A stretch of DNA of 64,000 nt from Candidatus Methanomethylicota archaeon (GCA_020833005.1 JAJHRD010000004.1:1-64000); one strand, 5' to 3'; shown: positions 7,128 through 16,379, counted from the first letter of the stretch. Notes: generated from the letters alone by a model not told the origin. Numbers and translations are program-made.

Positions 7128-8423
7128 CTATATCACTAGTATCTTCTTCTTTACTTCTTCAGGGTTTTCCACAATTTCAGTTAAGTCTTCAACTATTTCT
7201 AGAGCTCCAAGATATTTACCTTCATCATTTCTCAGTGCAACCACCATGACTCTAATTATTCTATCGCCCATTTTAGTCCAGAATACTTCATAGTTCTTAG
7301 CGCCGCTTTTAAGTTCATTTAAAACCTTCTTTATGAATGCTTCCAGTCTTGGTGGATGGCAGTATTCCACCCTTCTGCCTAGAATAGTCTTTGATCTAGC
7401 AAACCCCTTATGGAATTTCCCTTCGGAGAAGAATCTAACTCTATCATTGACGTCAGCGAAGGTAACTTCCAATGGTAAGCTTTTGATTAAGCTTTTCAAT
7501 TCATCTAGATTTATGAATCCAGTTTCAAGGTTTAAGTCCCCTGACCTAATCAATTCATACTCGTCTGGTTTTATGCCTCCAGCTAAAGCCATTATCTTCA
7601 TTTCTTGTGGAAGCTTCTCCAAAACTTCCCCACTAACAACTCCCTTAACTTCATAGGGCATTGTAGGCTTTTCCCTAGGAGTCCACTTAACATCCAAATT
7701 AACAAGCCATCCAATTTTATTAGCTTCATCACTTATTGCAGCCCATTCACCTTCGGAAAGCAAAACCCATACTGCTGGGAACAATATCTTATTCTCCCTG
7801 AATATTATCTCTGAAATTCCATTGGCAATTTCCGAAGCCCTCTTAGCTATCTGCGTATAATCATTGGATTCAAGGAGTTTAACCATCCCCCTCAATTTAA
7901 CAATTATTTCATCTTCACGAGCCCATAGAACTCTTGGGACGGCAGATATCCCCCGCTTCTCCAAGTATGGGAAAATTAGCATTTGAATCTTCCTATAATG
8001 AACTCTAATCTTCCTCAAATCGTTAATTAAGTCTCTAATATTGTTGATTAAAGCCTTCTTCTCATCTTCAGAGGTAGCTCTAGATAAGCTTAAAGCATAA
8101 ATGTTTAAAGCTTCAGCTTTCTTCAATAAATACTCATTCTCCATCAATAGTAAGTTCAATGGATGCCCCCTTGGAACATCTTCAAGCTCCCTTGAAACAA
8201 GGAAATCTCTAAATAAAGCCACATGTAAATCACATAATTTAATGATTTCTTGAATTGGAACCCCCTCCCTAACAAGCTCTTGCTCTATTAATGGTATCTC
8301 CATTGGAGAAACATCCTTAAGAAATTCCTTAAACCTCTCCTTTAAAACCTCTAAACTAACACCACTATGCAACTCCCTCAAAACTGCTTTAATGACCTCC
8401 TTCTTCTCATTAAAAGTTGACAC
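7128..8423 (-). CDS. DUF438 / hemerythrin / PAS-domain protein
   Basis: A 431-residue soluble protein of the DUF438 family. Residues about 1-75 are the DUF438 helical region. Residues about 95-230 form a hemerythrin-like bundle with candidate iron ligands in HPLNLLLMENEYL, HYRKIQMLIFPYLE and ENKILFPAVW. Residues about 300-425 form a PAS domain (VRFFSEGKFHKGFARSK, LGRRVEYCHPP, YLGALEIVEDLTEI). Such proteins are thought to sense oxygen, NO or iron. The HTH gene follows after 3 bases, suggesting a sensor-regulator pair. A TATA-like sequence (ATATAAATATTT) lies about 25-40 bases upstream. Confidence 0.88.
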   Translation of the reverse strand: MSTFNEKKEVIKAVLRELHSGVSLEVLKERFKEFLKDVSPMEIPLIEQELVREGVPIQEIIKLCDLHVALFRDFLVSRELEDVPRGHPLNLLLMENEYLLKKAEALNIYALSLSRATSEDEKKALINNIRDLINDLRKIRVHYRKIQMLIFPYLEKRGISAVPRVLWAREDEIIVKLRGMVKLLESNDYTQIAKRASEIANGISEIIFRENKILFPAVWVLLSEGEWAAISDEANKIGWLVNLDVKWTPREKPTMPYEVKGVVSGEVLEKLPQEMKIMALAGGIKPDEYELIRSGDLNLETGFINLDELKSLIKSLPLEVTFADVNDRVRFFSEGKFHKGFARSKTILGRRVEYCHPPRLEAFIKKVLNELKSGAKNYEVFWTKMGDRIIRVMVVALRNDEGKYLGALEIVEDLTEIVENPEEVKKKILVI

Positions 8424-8484
8424 GAGTCAACCACCAATATAACAATTGTTATAGGAGTATATAAATATTTCCATTTAATGGGGT

Positions 8485-9726
8485 TTAGAATCGTGGTTTA
8501 GCTTCATATGGGCCTATATGCCCACGCTCAGTTTGGCATATCACAGTCCTCAATCCAGTTGACTTTAAAATCTCCCAAACCTTAACCATTTCATGGAATC
8601 TTGGCCTAGATATATTCCTCCTCCTAAATTCAGGTCTATAATCGAGTACGCATACTTGAACTTCTGGACATATCTTGTATATTTCTTCACCGATCTCTGC
8701 TATCTCTTCAAGTGATATTAGTTCTTTATTGTATGGTATTCCAACTCCTATGAATACCTTCCCAAGATAATTGTCAACTATGTATTTGAAGGCATTCCAA
8801 GAGGTTTTAAGGTACTTTTCAGCTAAGCTTCTATTACTTATTCCAGTTATATGCATGAATGTTTCAACTTTAATCCCCTTTAAATCTGGACCTATATCTG
8901 TCATTCCAGCTTCAACTAGATCGTCAATGTAATCCTTTGTTAGTATTGTGGCGTTTGTGTCCACGTGGAATCTAGCTTTATCATCTGGGTTAAGCTTTTT
9001 AAGTTCAGCAATATATTGAACTAGCCAATGTCTATTTAATGTGCATTCACCACCTGAAATTGCCATTCTATCCACATTGTAAATCCTCCTAGTATCAGTC
9101 ATTATTAACGCGGCTTCCCTAGGGGTATATGGGATTTCGGAGCCACAGTATGTTGTAGTCCAATTTTGGCATTGTGGGCATCTTAGATTGCAACCGCAAG
9201 CGAAAACTGCAGCTTCAACATACCCTCTCCCCTTAATCCACCATGGAGTACCAACACCACCCACAGGGTGACCCATCCAACCGTGAACAAGCCTCTTTGG
9301 AACATAATTTTCTGGTAGATTTGTTTCAATAATCATCCCATCCCTAACTGGAGTTATACAGCTAGGTTTTAGAGAGCCATCAATGATTACAGCGCAACTC
9401 CAACATCCACCAACACGGCATGGAGCGTAAATATCACCTTCACCGGGGAAACTTGAAACTTTAAAGCCGATGAATTCCAGAGCATTAAGAACTGTAATCT
9501 TATCTGGGACGCTAAACTTCTCACCATTAACCACTATGGATACATGCTTAACCCTATCAGCATCAACCATGTATATGGCTTCATATGGACATGCCAAGTA
9601 GCATGCACCACAACCAACACAATTCCTAGTATCACCAACCCTATTAACTGGGCATGCCACTATGAGATCACATGTACCACAATCCATACATTTCCTAGGA
9701 TCCCTAATGGCAACCTTAAACATCAA
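8485..9726 (-). CDS. Radical SAM protein fused to two 4Fe-4S and one 2Fe-2S module
   Basis: A 413-residue redox/radical enzyme of the PFL-activase-like group. The N-terminus has two 4Fe-4S ferredoxin motifs (Cys13, 16, 19, 25 and Cys36, 39, 42, 46). Residues about 62-130 match a 2Fe-2S ferredoxin fold with Cys103, 108, 111 and 123. The radical SAM motif C-x3-C-x2-C is at Cys179, 183 and 186, followed by a glycine-rich SAM-contacting AISGGEC. The usual activase is about 250-300 residues, so the extra modules probably form a built-in electron path. No obvious glycyl-radical partner is beside it. The substrate is unknown. Confidence 0.85.
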   Translation of the reverse strand: MMFKVAIRDPRKCMDCGTCDLIVACPVNRVGDTRNCVGCGACYLACPYEAIYMVDADRVKHVSIVVNGEKFSVPDKITVLNALEFIGFKVSSFPGEGDIYAPCRVGGCWSCAVIIDGSLKPSCITPVRDGMIIETNLPENYVPKRLVHGWMGHPVGGVGTPWWIKGRGYVEAAVFACGCNLRCPQCQNWTTTYCGSEIPYTPREAALIMTDTRRIYNVDRMAISGGECTLNRHWLVQYIAELKKLNPDDKARFHVDTNATILTKDYIDDLVEAGMTDIGPDLKGIKVETFMHITGISNRSLAEKYLKTSWNAFKYIVDNYLGKVFIGVGIPYNKELISLEEIAEIGEEIYKICPEVQVCVLDYRPEFRRRNISRPRFHEMVKVWEILKSTGLRTVICQTERGHIGPYEAKPRF

Positions 9727-9767
9727 ATTAATTTGTGATTAAAGAGTTTAATAATTGTTTGGAAAAT

Positions 9768-10874
9768 CTATGAGGATAAGATATCTCCATAAACTTCTTC
9801 AATCATCCTAGCTATAATTTTCCAATCATATTTTTGAACTTCCCTATAAGCATTTAATGAAATATTCTCGGATAATGTTTTATCCTTTAATAGTTTGCAT
9901 ATGTTTTCAGCAAGCTTCCTAGTTAACCCTTCACCTTCAACTAGGAGTCCTGTTTCACCATTTTCCAGCAACTCTCTAATTCCACCTTGAGCTACGGCTA
10001 CAACTGGAGTTTTTGAAGCCATGGCCTCCAAGATAACTATGCCAAAGGATTCTCCATACACTGAGGGTAAGACGAATACGTGGGATCGCTTATAATATTC
10101 GATTAAATCCTCCCTTCCCACACTGCCAATTAGGGTTATGTTTCCTTGGAGGTTTAGGGATTTAACCATTAATTTAATTGTTGAACTTAGGTATCCAGAT
10201 CCAATCATGTATAAATGTGCATCCTCAACTTCCCTAACAATGTATCTCATGACGTTTAAGAGTCTATGAACCCCCTTCCTATATACAAGCCTACCAACGA
10301 AAAGTATGCTTCTACCATCAAAATCCTTCCTTGACGGCGTGAACTCCTCAACATTAACACCATTGGGAATCACCATTACATCTTTATCTGTGAAGTGTGA
10401 AATGAATTTCGCAGCAGCACAACTTACAGCTAGGATTCTGTCAGCATAATTTATGTATTGCGTTATGGGGAAGGCTAAGTAGGAGAATGGCTTCCACAAG
10501 TATGCCACATCATATAGGAATTGTATGGAGTGATTCGTTAAAACAGTCTTGATTCCAAGCCTCCTACCAATAGCCAATGAGAATAGGGATATGGGTGAGA
10601 AGGCGTGATGTGCATGTATAATATCAGGCTTCTCCCTCCTAAAAACATCCATAAGCTCATCAGTATATGGGATGTCGATGGTTTGAGAAGTTCTAAATAG
10701 GGATTTAACCCTAACAACCCTTAAACCATGAATATTATCATCAAAATCAGCCTTCTTAGTGACAATGAATACATCATGACCCTTAAACTCCAAAGCCTTA
10801 GCCAAATTCTCAACATGAACAGTTATACCACCAATCTTAGGATAAAAGTAATCACTACAAAGAGCAATCTTCAC
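9768..10874 (-). CDS. Glycosyltransferase family 4
   Basis: A 368-residue GT-B-fold glycosyltransferase. The N-terminal half shows YFYPKIGGITVHVENLAKAL (acceptor-side glycine-rich start) and HAHHAFSP; the C-terminal half has ILFVGRLVYRKGVHRLL, and the donor-site E-x7-E region in ESFGIVILEAMASKTPVVA. Such enzymes transfer sugars from nucleotide sugars to lipids or glycans in surface glycan or N-glycan synthesis. There are no transmembrane segments. It is single, with no sugar genes next to it, so the acceptor cannot be told. Confidence 0.9.
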   Translation of the reverse strand: MKIALCSDYFYPKIGGITVHVENLAKALEFKGHDVFIVTKKADFDDNIHGLRVVRVKSLFRTSQTIDIPYTDELMDVFRREKPDIIHAHHAFSPISLFSLAIGRRLGIKTVLTNHSIQFLYDVAYLWKPFSYLAFPITQYINYADRILAVSCAAAKFISHFTDKDVMVIPNGVNVEEFTPSRKDFDGRSILFVGRLVYRKGVHRLLNVMRYIVREVEDAHLYMIGSGYLSSTIKLMVKSLNLQGNITLIGSVGREDLIEYYKRSHVFVLPSVYGESFGIVILEAMASKTPVVAVAQGGIRELLENGETGLLVEGEGLTRKLAENICKLLKDKTLSENISLNAYREVQKYDWKIIARMIEEVYGDILSS

Positions 10875-10975
10875 ATAGAAATCTATGGTGGAAAGGCTAT
10901 TTAAACAATTTCAATGGAAATAAACTTATAATGCGATGAAAACACAATATAATTATAATTGAAAGTGGTTTAAAC

Positions 10976-11497
10976 GTGGAAAAATCTAGTATTAAAATTG
11001 AATGGGGAAACATGGATTTAAAAGCAGATGAAGATAGAGCTGCAGTAATGATAATACTGTGTGAAGATGGAGAGCTCGAAGCACTATATATTAGGAGAGC
11101 TGTAAATCCCATGGACCCATGGTCTGGACAAATAGCATTCCCAGGGGGGAGAACGAAGATGCAAGATGTGGACATAATAGAAACAGCCATAAGAGAAGCA
11201 TGGGAAGAGGTAGGCATAGAAGTGAAGAGAGAAGATGTCATTGGAATTCTAGGAGTATTCCAACCAGCCAATGAACCAAAACTAAAAGTATATCCAGTCA
11301 TAGCAAAATTAAAATTCAAACCAGAAGTAAAACTCTCAAATGAAGTTACAGATTACATGTGGATCCCAATTAAAAGGCTATGTTTAAGTGAAGTAGAAAT
11401 TGATGGGAGGAGGGTTGAGGGATATAGGTATGGAAGCTACATAATATGGGGGTTAACAGCCAGAATAACTAAAAAATTAATAGAAATATTAAAATAG
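10976..11497 (+). CDS. Nudix hydrolase, CoA-pyrophosphatase-like
   Basis: A 173-residue Nudix enzyme from a GTG start. The motif preceding the Nudix box (GQIAFPGGRTKMQD) is the one seen in coenzyme A pyrophosphatases, and the box itself continues with TAIREAWEEVGIEV carrying the metal-binding REAxEExG-type acids. It probably hydrolyses a diphosphate such as CoA or a nucleotide derivative. A TATA-like element lies in AT-rich sequence upstream (10915-10950). The GNAT gene follows in the same direction, about 65-80 bases on. Confidence 0.85.
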   Translation: MEKSSIKIEWGNMDLKADEDRAAVMIILCEDGELEALYIRRAVNPMDPWSGQIAFPGGRTKMQDVDIIETAIREAWEEVGIEVKREDVIGILGVFQPANEPKLKVYPVIAKLKFKPEVKLSNEVTDYMWIPIKRLCLSEVEIDGRRVEGYRYGSYIIWGLTARITKKLIEILK

Positions 11498-11636
11498 GGG
11501 AAGATTTATATAGCAACAACGTCATTCCCAAATTAAGGAAACATATTGGATTGGTGGGATATTGCAAGTTAACGAGAAAGTTTGACTACAAAACTTAATT
11601 ATACGTGAAGCTAGACTTGAAGACTTAAATGGAATA

Positions 11637-12431
11637 ATGGATGTATACCTTGAAAACAAGGATGTTTTGGAAGAAGCTGATGAAGAATGGTATAAGAGCA
11701 TAGTAATGGCAAATGGCAAACAAAACATACTACTCGTAGCATGCTTAAATGATAAAGTAGTGGGATTCCTACACCTATACTATGGTGGGGGGAAAGGGTA
11801 CATTGAAGCAATAGCAGTTAAGGAGGAGTATAGGGGGGCTGGAATTGGTGGAAAACTACTAAATGAAGCTGAAAGGATACTTAAGAGGAGGGGGATAAGT
11901 AAAGTTAGATTAAACGTAAAACACAACAACTTGAAAGCTCTAGCATTCTACATTAGAAATGGATACAGCATAGATGGAGTCACAATGATTATGAAATGGG
12001 AACCGAGAGGAAAAACTTCAACTAATGGCAATGTGAAGTTAATCAAATTGTCCAGGGAAGATTTGAAGAAGATTGATGGTTTAACATCAACATGGTGGAG
12101 TACAGTTACCGAGAGAGCTGATAGGGAGATATACAAGTATTATAGGGGTGAAGTAGCCTACGGAATATATGTGGAAGAAAGGTTCTGTGGTGTAGTTGAA
12201 TTTGAACCTGAAGAAACATTATACATAGATTACCTATCAGTATCACACAGCAACCCACAACAAGCATTAAGGAATATAATTGAAGGGTTAAAGATTTATG
12301 CCATGGAAAACGATGTTAGGGAAGTTATCATCCCAGTGGATTCAACGAAAAAACTATTCATACAAACAATGATTGAAGAGGGGTTTAGGGTATCCGACGT
12401 GGAGTACAGATTCTATAAGGATTTGGATTGA
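11637..12431 (+). CDS. GNAT-family N-acetyltransferase, 5' end disrupted
   Basis: A GNAT acetyltransferase of about 264 residues from the first usable ATG. The acetyl-CoA loop is EYRGAGIGGKLLNEAERIL; the C-terminal half is a second GNAT-like lobe with a weaker motif. The expected first strand of the fold (LIIREARLEDLNGI) is encoded just upstream in the same frame but has no canonical start: a TTG at 11562 is followed by an in-frame TGA at 11583, and a TTG at 11582 would need a one-base deletion near 11595 to join. The true start is therefore uncertain and the gene may carry a frameshift. The substrate is unknown. Confidence 0.8.
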   Translation: MDVYLENKDVLEEADEEWYKSIVMANGKQNILLVACLNDKVVGFLHLYYGGGKGYIEAIAVKEEYRGAGIGGKLLNEAERILKRRGISKVRLNVKHNNLKALAFYIRNGYSIDGVTMIMKWEPRGKTSTNGNVKLIKLSREDLKKIDGLTSTWWSTVTERADREIYKYYRGEVAYGIYVEERFCGVVEFEPEETLYIDYLSVSHSNPQQALRNIIEGLKIYAMENDVREVIIPVDSTKKLFIQTMIEEGFRVSDVEYRFYKDLD

Positions 12432-12491
12432 AAAGTTATCATACGAAAAACGAATATATGTAAGTATATATCAACAGTATATGGATGAGGG

Positions 12492-13907
12492 TTGAGCGAG
12501 GTAGATGCAGTAGTTAATACTGTTAGGATTTGGCTTGGAAACCCATTGTCGAGGGGATTAATGAGATACATATATAATGGTAGCCCACAATCCTTCAACA
12601 AAATGCTGGAGAAGTATGCAGGGTTAAATGTAAACTTAAGTGCAAGTGAAAAATTCAAATACATTTTACTGGAAAGGATACTGAATATTGGAGCTAAAAG
12701 CTTTGGGAAATCAGAGGAGGAGTTAAGGAGTTCACTGAGGAGCCCATTGATTAGGAGAGCTATAGCAAATGTACTTGGGGGGATAGCTGAATATGGAGTT
12801 ATGAGACCTCAAACAACCATAGCACCATTCCTAGTGGTATGGAATTATACGAGACTATGCAACTTGAAATGTAAACACTGCTATGAAAATGCGGGACCAA
12901 AACAAGATGAAGATGAACTCAACACCATTGAGGCGAAGAGGGTTGTGGATGAATTTGCAGAGGCAGGTGTTGTGGCAATAGCATTCTCCGGAGGTGAACC
13001 ACTAATGAGGAAAGACTTCTACGAAGTGGCAAATCATGCATACAAGAGGGAATTCTACATATCCATAGCCACCAATGGGACATTAATAGATCGTGAAACC
13101 GCAATGAAACTTAAGGATTCAGGAGTCCAATACGTTGAAGTATCATTGGATGGATTGGAGGAAACACATGACAATTTCAGAGGTGTAAAGGGGGCGTTCA
13201 AGAAGAGCATTGAGGGGATAAAGAATTGTATAGATGTGGGTTTAGATGTGGGCGTAGCAACAACAATAACGAAGCAAAACATGAATGAAGTGCCAAAACT
13301 TGTGGATATGCTTGAAGGTATTGGTGTTAAGAGGTTCATAGCCTTCAACTTCATACCAGTAGGTAGGGGGAAAGATATTGTGAAAATGGACTTAGAACCG
13401 GAGGAGAGGAAGAGGATTCTAGAGGGACTTTATGGGAAACTCATAACTCCAAACTGTAGAATACAAACATACAGTACAGCACCACAATACTCAGTTATAT
13501 CAGTAAACTTTGAGGGAGGACCAATAATAGCCACACACTTCACAAACAAATCGGCAATGGAACTATTAAAGGGGAAGGCTAAGGCACTGGCAGAATTCAT
13601 TGGCGGATGCGGTGCTGGAAGACTATACTGTGGCTTAGAGCCAAATGGCGACATAATACCATGCGTATTCATGCCAATAAAAATTGGAAACATAAGGGTG
13701 AATAAACTCATAGACGTATGGAGGGATTCACCAATACTATGGAAGCTTAGAAATAGAGATGAACTGGAGGGGTGCGGTGAATGCGAGTACAGATACATAT
13801 GTGGTGGATGCAGGGCGAGGGCATATGCATACTTCAACAACATCCAAGGGCCAGACCCAGGATGCTTCATAAAAACAGAATACTGGCAAAAGATAAATAA
13901 CAGTTAA
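12492..13907 (+). CDS. Radical SAM-SPASM protein
   Basis: A 471-residue radical SAM enzyme from a TTG start. An N-terminal helical region of about 110 residues precedes the core with Cys123, Cys127 and Cys130 (CNLKCKHC) and a SAM motif FSGGEPLMRKD. The C-terminal SPASM region has cysteines in GGCGAGRLYCG, EPNGDIIPCVFM, GCGECEYRYICGGC and GPDPGC, enough for two auxiliary 4Fe-4S clusters. The family includes peptide-modifying and heme-pathway enzymes (AhbC/D-like). No short precursor peptide or heme gene is adjacent. A PadR-type regulator follows after 24 bases. Confidence 0.88.
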   Translation: MSEVDAVVNTVRIWLGNPLSRGLMRYIYNGSPQSFNKMLEKYAGLNVNLSASEKFKYILLERILNIGAKSFGKSEEELRSSLRSPLIRRAIANVLGGIAEYGVMRPQTTIAPFLVVWNYTRLCNLKCKHCYENAGPKQDEDELNTIEAKRVVDEFAEAGVVAIAFSGGEPLMRKDFYEVANHAYKREFYISIATNGTLIDRETAMKLKDSGVQYVEVSLDGLEETHDNFRGVKGAFKKSIEGIKNCIDVGLDVGVATTITKQNMNEVPKLVDMLEGIGVKRFIAFNFIPVGRGKDIVKMDLEPEERKRILEGLYGKLITPNCRIQTYSTAPQYSVISVNFEGGPIIATHFTNKSAMELLKGKAKALAEFIGGCGAGRLYCGLEPNGDIIPCVFMPIKIGNIRVNKLIDVWRDSPILWKLRNRDELEGCGECEYRYICGGCRARAYAYFNNIQGPDPGCFIKTEYWQKINNS

Positions 13908-13931
13908 ATTCAAAATAGTGGGTGAAGAGGG

Positions 13932-14258
13932 ATGAGTGGAATAGAATTAATGGAGCTTGAATGGATGCTGATGAGGGGGGCCATAAGACTACTAATACTT
14001 GCACTACTACAGAAATCAATGATGACATGCTACCAAATAATAAAAGCAATACAACAAATAACTGAGAGGAAGCCAAGCCTAAGCACAATACACGACATAC
14101 TCACAGAACTTGAAGAGAGGAGGCTTATAGAAAGCTTCACAACACAACAAGCGGAAAAATATTACAAGATAACAGAACTTGGAAGGAGAATACTGAATGA
14201 AGCTAGGGGGAGAAGCCTAAAGAAGATGATGAATATAATAAACATTATATTAGAATAA
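13932..14258 (+). CDS. PadR-family transcriptional regulator
   Basis: A 108-residue winged-helix regulator. The domain reads LALLQKSMMTCYQIIKAI, then KPSLSTIHDILTELEERRL and the wing IESFTTQQAEKYYKITELG, all typical of PadR, with a short C-terminal helix for dimerisation. It follows the radical SAM-SPASM gene after 24 bases on the same strand and probably controls that operon. The ligand is unknown. Confidence 0.88.
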   Translation: MSGIELMELEWMLMRGAIRLLILALLQKSMMTCYQIIKAIQQITERKPSLSTIHDILTELEERRLIESFTTQQAEKYYKITELGRRILNEARGRSLKKMMNIINIILE

Positions 14259-14422
14259 TAAGGTGAATTTAAACACAACCAGACCCCAAACAATTAAATC
14301 AAACAATCATTATTGAGAGAAAAGTATGCTGAAAATCTATAGAATTATATTATTAATATGAATTCATCATGTCTGTTGAAAACTTTATTAAGTTAACCCA
14401 TAACAATTCCTTATGACATGCT

Positions 14423-15085
14423 ATGATGCTCCCAAAGGTTTTTATTGATTGGGCTTATTTTGGTAGAGTTAAGGTTTTGAGGGATCAATTGAGTAGGGGG
14501 TTCACCCAAGACCCAATGTTCTTCATCGATATGATGAGGCATACCCCAATACTTGCCACTGCAAGTATTATTGATGGTAGGATTTTCGTTAACGCTAAAG
14601 TTGTGGGTGCAGGATTTATTTTAAAGGAGAATTACATTGATGAAGCTTTAGTTAAGTTGAGGGAGCACTATTTGAGGGGGGAGGGTATGGATAGATTGAA
14701 GTATGCTATGGAGGGGGTTAAGTTGCTGCTGGAGGTATTGTACTTTGATGATGAAGCTGAAGCATATGAGAAGGTGGATTTCACTAAGATAGCCACATTG
14801 GAATTGGCTGTGGGTAGGAGGGATTCTTCAAAACACACATGGATGAATCTTCAGAGTAATAGGGAGGCTTGCCTACTATACTATATGCCTCCAAACATAA
14901 GCTTCGAAATCCACGGTGAAGTAGAGGTGTACTTAGAAGGGAAATATCATGAATTTGTAAATTTAGTTCACGACGCATTCCACTACACACCACAAAAACT
15001 CAAAGCTAACAGGCCATGCTTAATATTTAATGTTAGGGAAGTTTACGATAACAGCCCAAGAGCCATGGGAATTAAAATTTCATAA
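14423..15085 (+). CDS. Unknown protein, possible FMN-binding split barrel
   Basis: A 220-residue soluble protein I do not recognise with confidence. The C-terminal half has a pattern similar to pyridoxamine-phosphate-oxidase-like split barrels: HTWMNLQSNREACLLYY, then ISFEIHGEVEVYLEGKYHEF. The N-terminal half contains ATASIIDGRIFVNAKVVGAG. There is no signal peptide. The EF-Tu domain-2-like gene follows after 24 bases, so they may be co-transcribed. Confidence in the fold is low; the gene itself is well supported by length and codon pattern. Confidence 0.6.
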   Translation: MMLPKVFIDWAYFGRVKVLRDQLSRGFTQDPMFFIDMMRHTPILATASIIDGRIFVNAKVVGAGFILKENYIDEALVKLREHYLRGEGMDRLKYAMEGVKLLLEVLYFDDEAEAYEKVDFTKIATLELAVGRRDSSKHTWMNLQSNREACLLYYMPPNISFEIHGEVEVYLEGKYHEFVNLVHDAFHYTPQKLKANRPCLIFNVREVYDNSPRAMGIKIS

Positions 15086-15109
15086 AATTTATTTATTGAA
15101 AATGGAATA

Positions 15110-15394
15110 GTGAATTTGGTTGAACCATACTTGAGTGAGGAAAAACTTGTAAATGTTGGTAGAGTTATACATTTCTATCCACGTATAAGTGTAGCCATAG
15201 TTGAACTAACATCAAAACTATCCGTTGGAGATAGGATAGTTATTAGGGGGGCTTCAACAAACTTTGAACAAACAGTTGAATCCATGCAAATACAGCACAA
15301 GAATGTTGAATCAGCTGAAGCAGGACAACTTATTGGATTGAAAGTTGCACAAAGGGTTAGGGAGAAGGATATCGTCTACAAAAAGGTTTCATAA
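15110..15394 (+). CDS. Small EF-Tu domain-2-like protein
   Basis: A 94-residue protein from a GTG start that resembles domain II of translational GTPases without any GTPase domain: NVGRVIHFYPRISVAIVEL, then LSVGDRIVIRGASTNFEQ and SAEAGQLIGLKVAQRVREKD. Stand-alone proteins of this type are known in archaea and bacteria, often near U32 peptidases, and are annotated as translation-factor-like; their role is not settled. No U32 peptidase is seen next to it here. It follows the split-barrel-like gene. Confidence 0.75.
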   Translation: MNLVEPYLSEEKLVNVGRVIHFYPRISVAIVELTSKLSVGDRIVIRGASTNFEQTVESMQIQHKNVESAEAGQLIGLKVAQRVREKDIVYKKVS

Positions 15395-15414
15395 AAATAT
15401 CATTATTTTTTAAT
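15395..15414 (+). terminator. T-rich terminator between convergent genes
   Basis: The 20 bases between the EF-Tu-like gene and the convergent metallo-hydrolase contain a run CATTATTTTTTAATTT. Archaeal RNA polymerase terminates at such T-rich stretches without a hairpin. On the other strand the same bases are A-rich, so this serves mainly the plus-strand operon. Confidence 0.45.
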
Positions 15415-16260
15415 TTACTTTAGCTCCAAACTTTCACCTACACTTAGAATCTTCACCTTCTCACCGAAATTGTTTATTAGTGCTGCAATCATTTTAATCC
15501 CCGTGCAGTGCATTGGAACGATGTATTGGAAATCTATCTTCTTAAGCTCACTTATAGTTCTTGAAATTCTTTCATCTGGTGCAGATTCAAGGTGGAAGCC
15601 TCCAATTATGGCTTTAAACTTCCTAGCATTAAACTCCTTCATAGCGTAATGTAATGTGTTGATTAAACCTGAATGTGCACATCCAGTCAAAACTATGAAT
15701 TCACCATTTAAGTTGGCTATTAAAGCTCTATCATCAATTATATTGTCATCAACGAGTCTACCATCCTCCTCAATAAAGTACCCCTCAACCTTCTCAAAAT
15801 CATTAACCCTATCAATTTCACCACTAAGGAAGACTTTACCAGCAAAATCAACTGGATTCCTACATGGAACAACTATTCCACCAGCACTCTCAACATCGCT
15901 TGGCTTGAATGGGACTCCAACAACCCTAAGATCCCTCTTAGCAAACCTATTGGAGAATGTCTTCGGATGAACCAACACTGGAACCCTCCTACCAATACGC
16001 TTAACAACCTCGATCAACCCTCCAGTATGATCATAATGTCCATGACTCAAGAAAATTGCATTAACACCACTGAAATCAAGCTTCAAAACATCCAAATTAT
16101 GCTTAACAACATCCATGGAAGGGCCGCAATCAAAAACCACATTCAAAATTAAATCCTCAAATCTAAACTCTAGCAACGCACCAAAACCATGCTGAGCCCA
16201 ACAACTCCTACTCCTAAGACTAACATAATTATCAGAGAAAACAGTCATCCTAAAAGCCAA
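15415..16260 (-). CDS. MBL-fold metallo-hydrolase (COG1237-like)
   Basis: A 281-residue metallo-beta-lactamase-fold protein. Zinc ligands are seen in LSHGHYDHTGGL, then GCAHSGLINTL and late His residues in GGFHLES and VPMHCTGIK. The arrangement with AQHGFGALLEF near the N-terminus matches the family that includes the archaeal enzyme making the ribofuranosylaminobenzene phosphate intermediate linked to methanopterin, but many members have unknown substrates. It is convergent with the preceding operon and not part of a visible pathway cluster. Confidence 0.85.
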   Translation of the reverse strand: MAFRMTVFSDNYVSLRSRSCWAQHGFGALLEFRFEDLILNVVFDCGPSMDVVKHNLDVLKLDFSGVNAIFLSHGHYDHTGGLIEVVKRIGRRVPVLVHPKTFSNRFAKRDLRVVGVPFKPSDVESAGGIVVPCRNPVDFAGKVFLSGEIDRVNDFEKVEGYFIEEDGRLVDDNIIDDRALIANLNGEFIVLTGCAHSGLINTLHYAMKEFNARKFKAIIGGFHLESAPDERISRTISELKKIDFQYIVPMHCTGIKMIAALINNFGEKVKILSVGESLELK

Positions 16261-16379
16261 ACCACATCACCAAACACAATCTAAATTGTAACTGAATATA
16301 ACATTTTCCCCATCACCAAATCCACATCCCATTTAAAAGCTTCTCAGAAACTCTTGCAAATTACATTATGCTCCACAAT

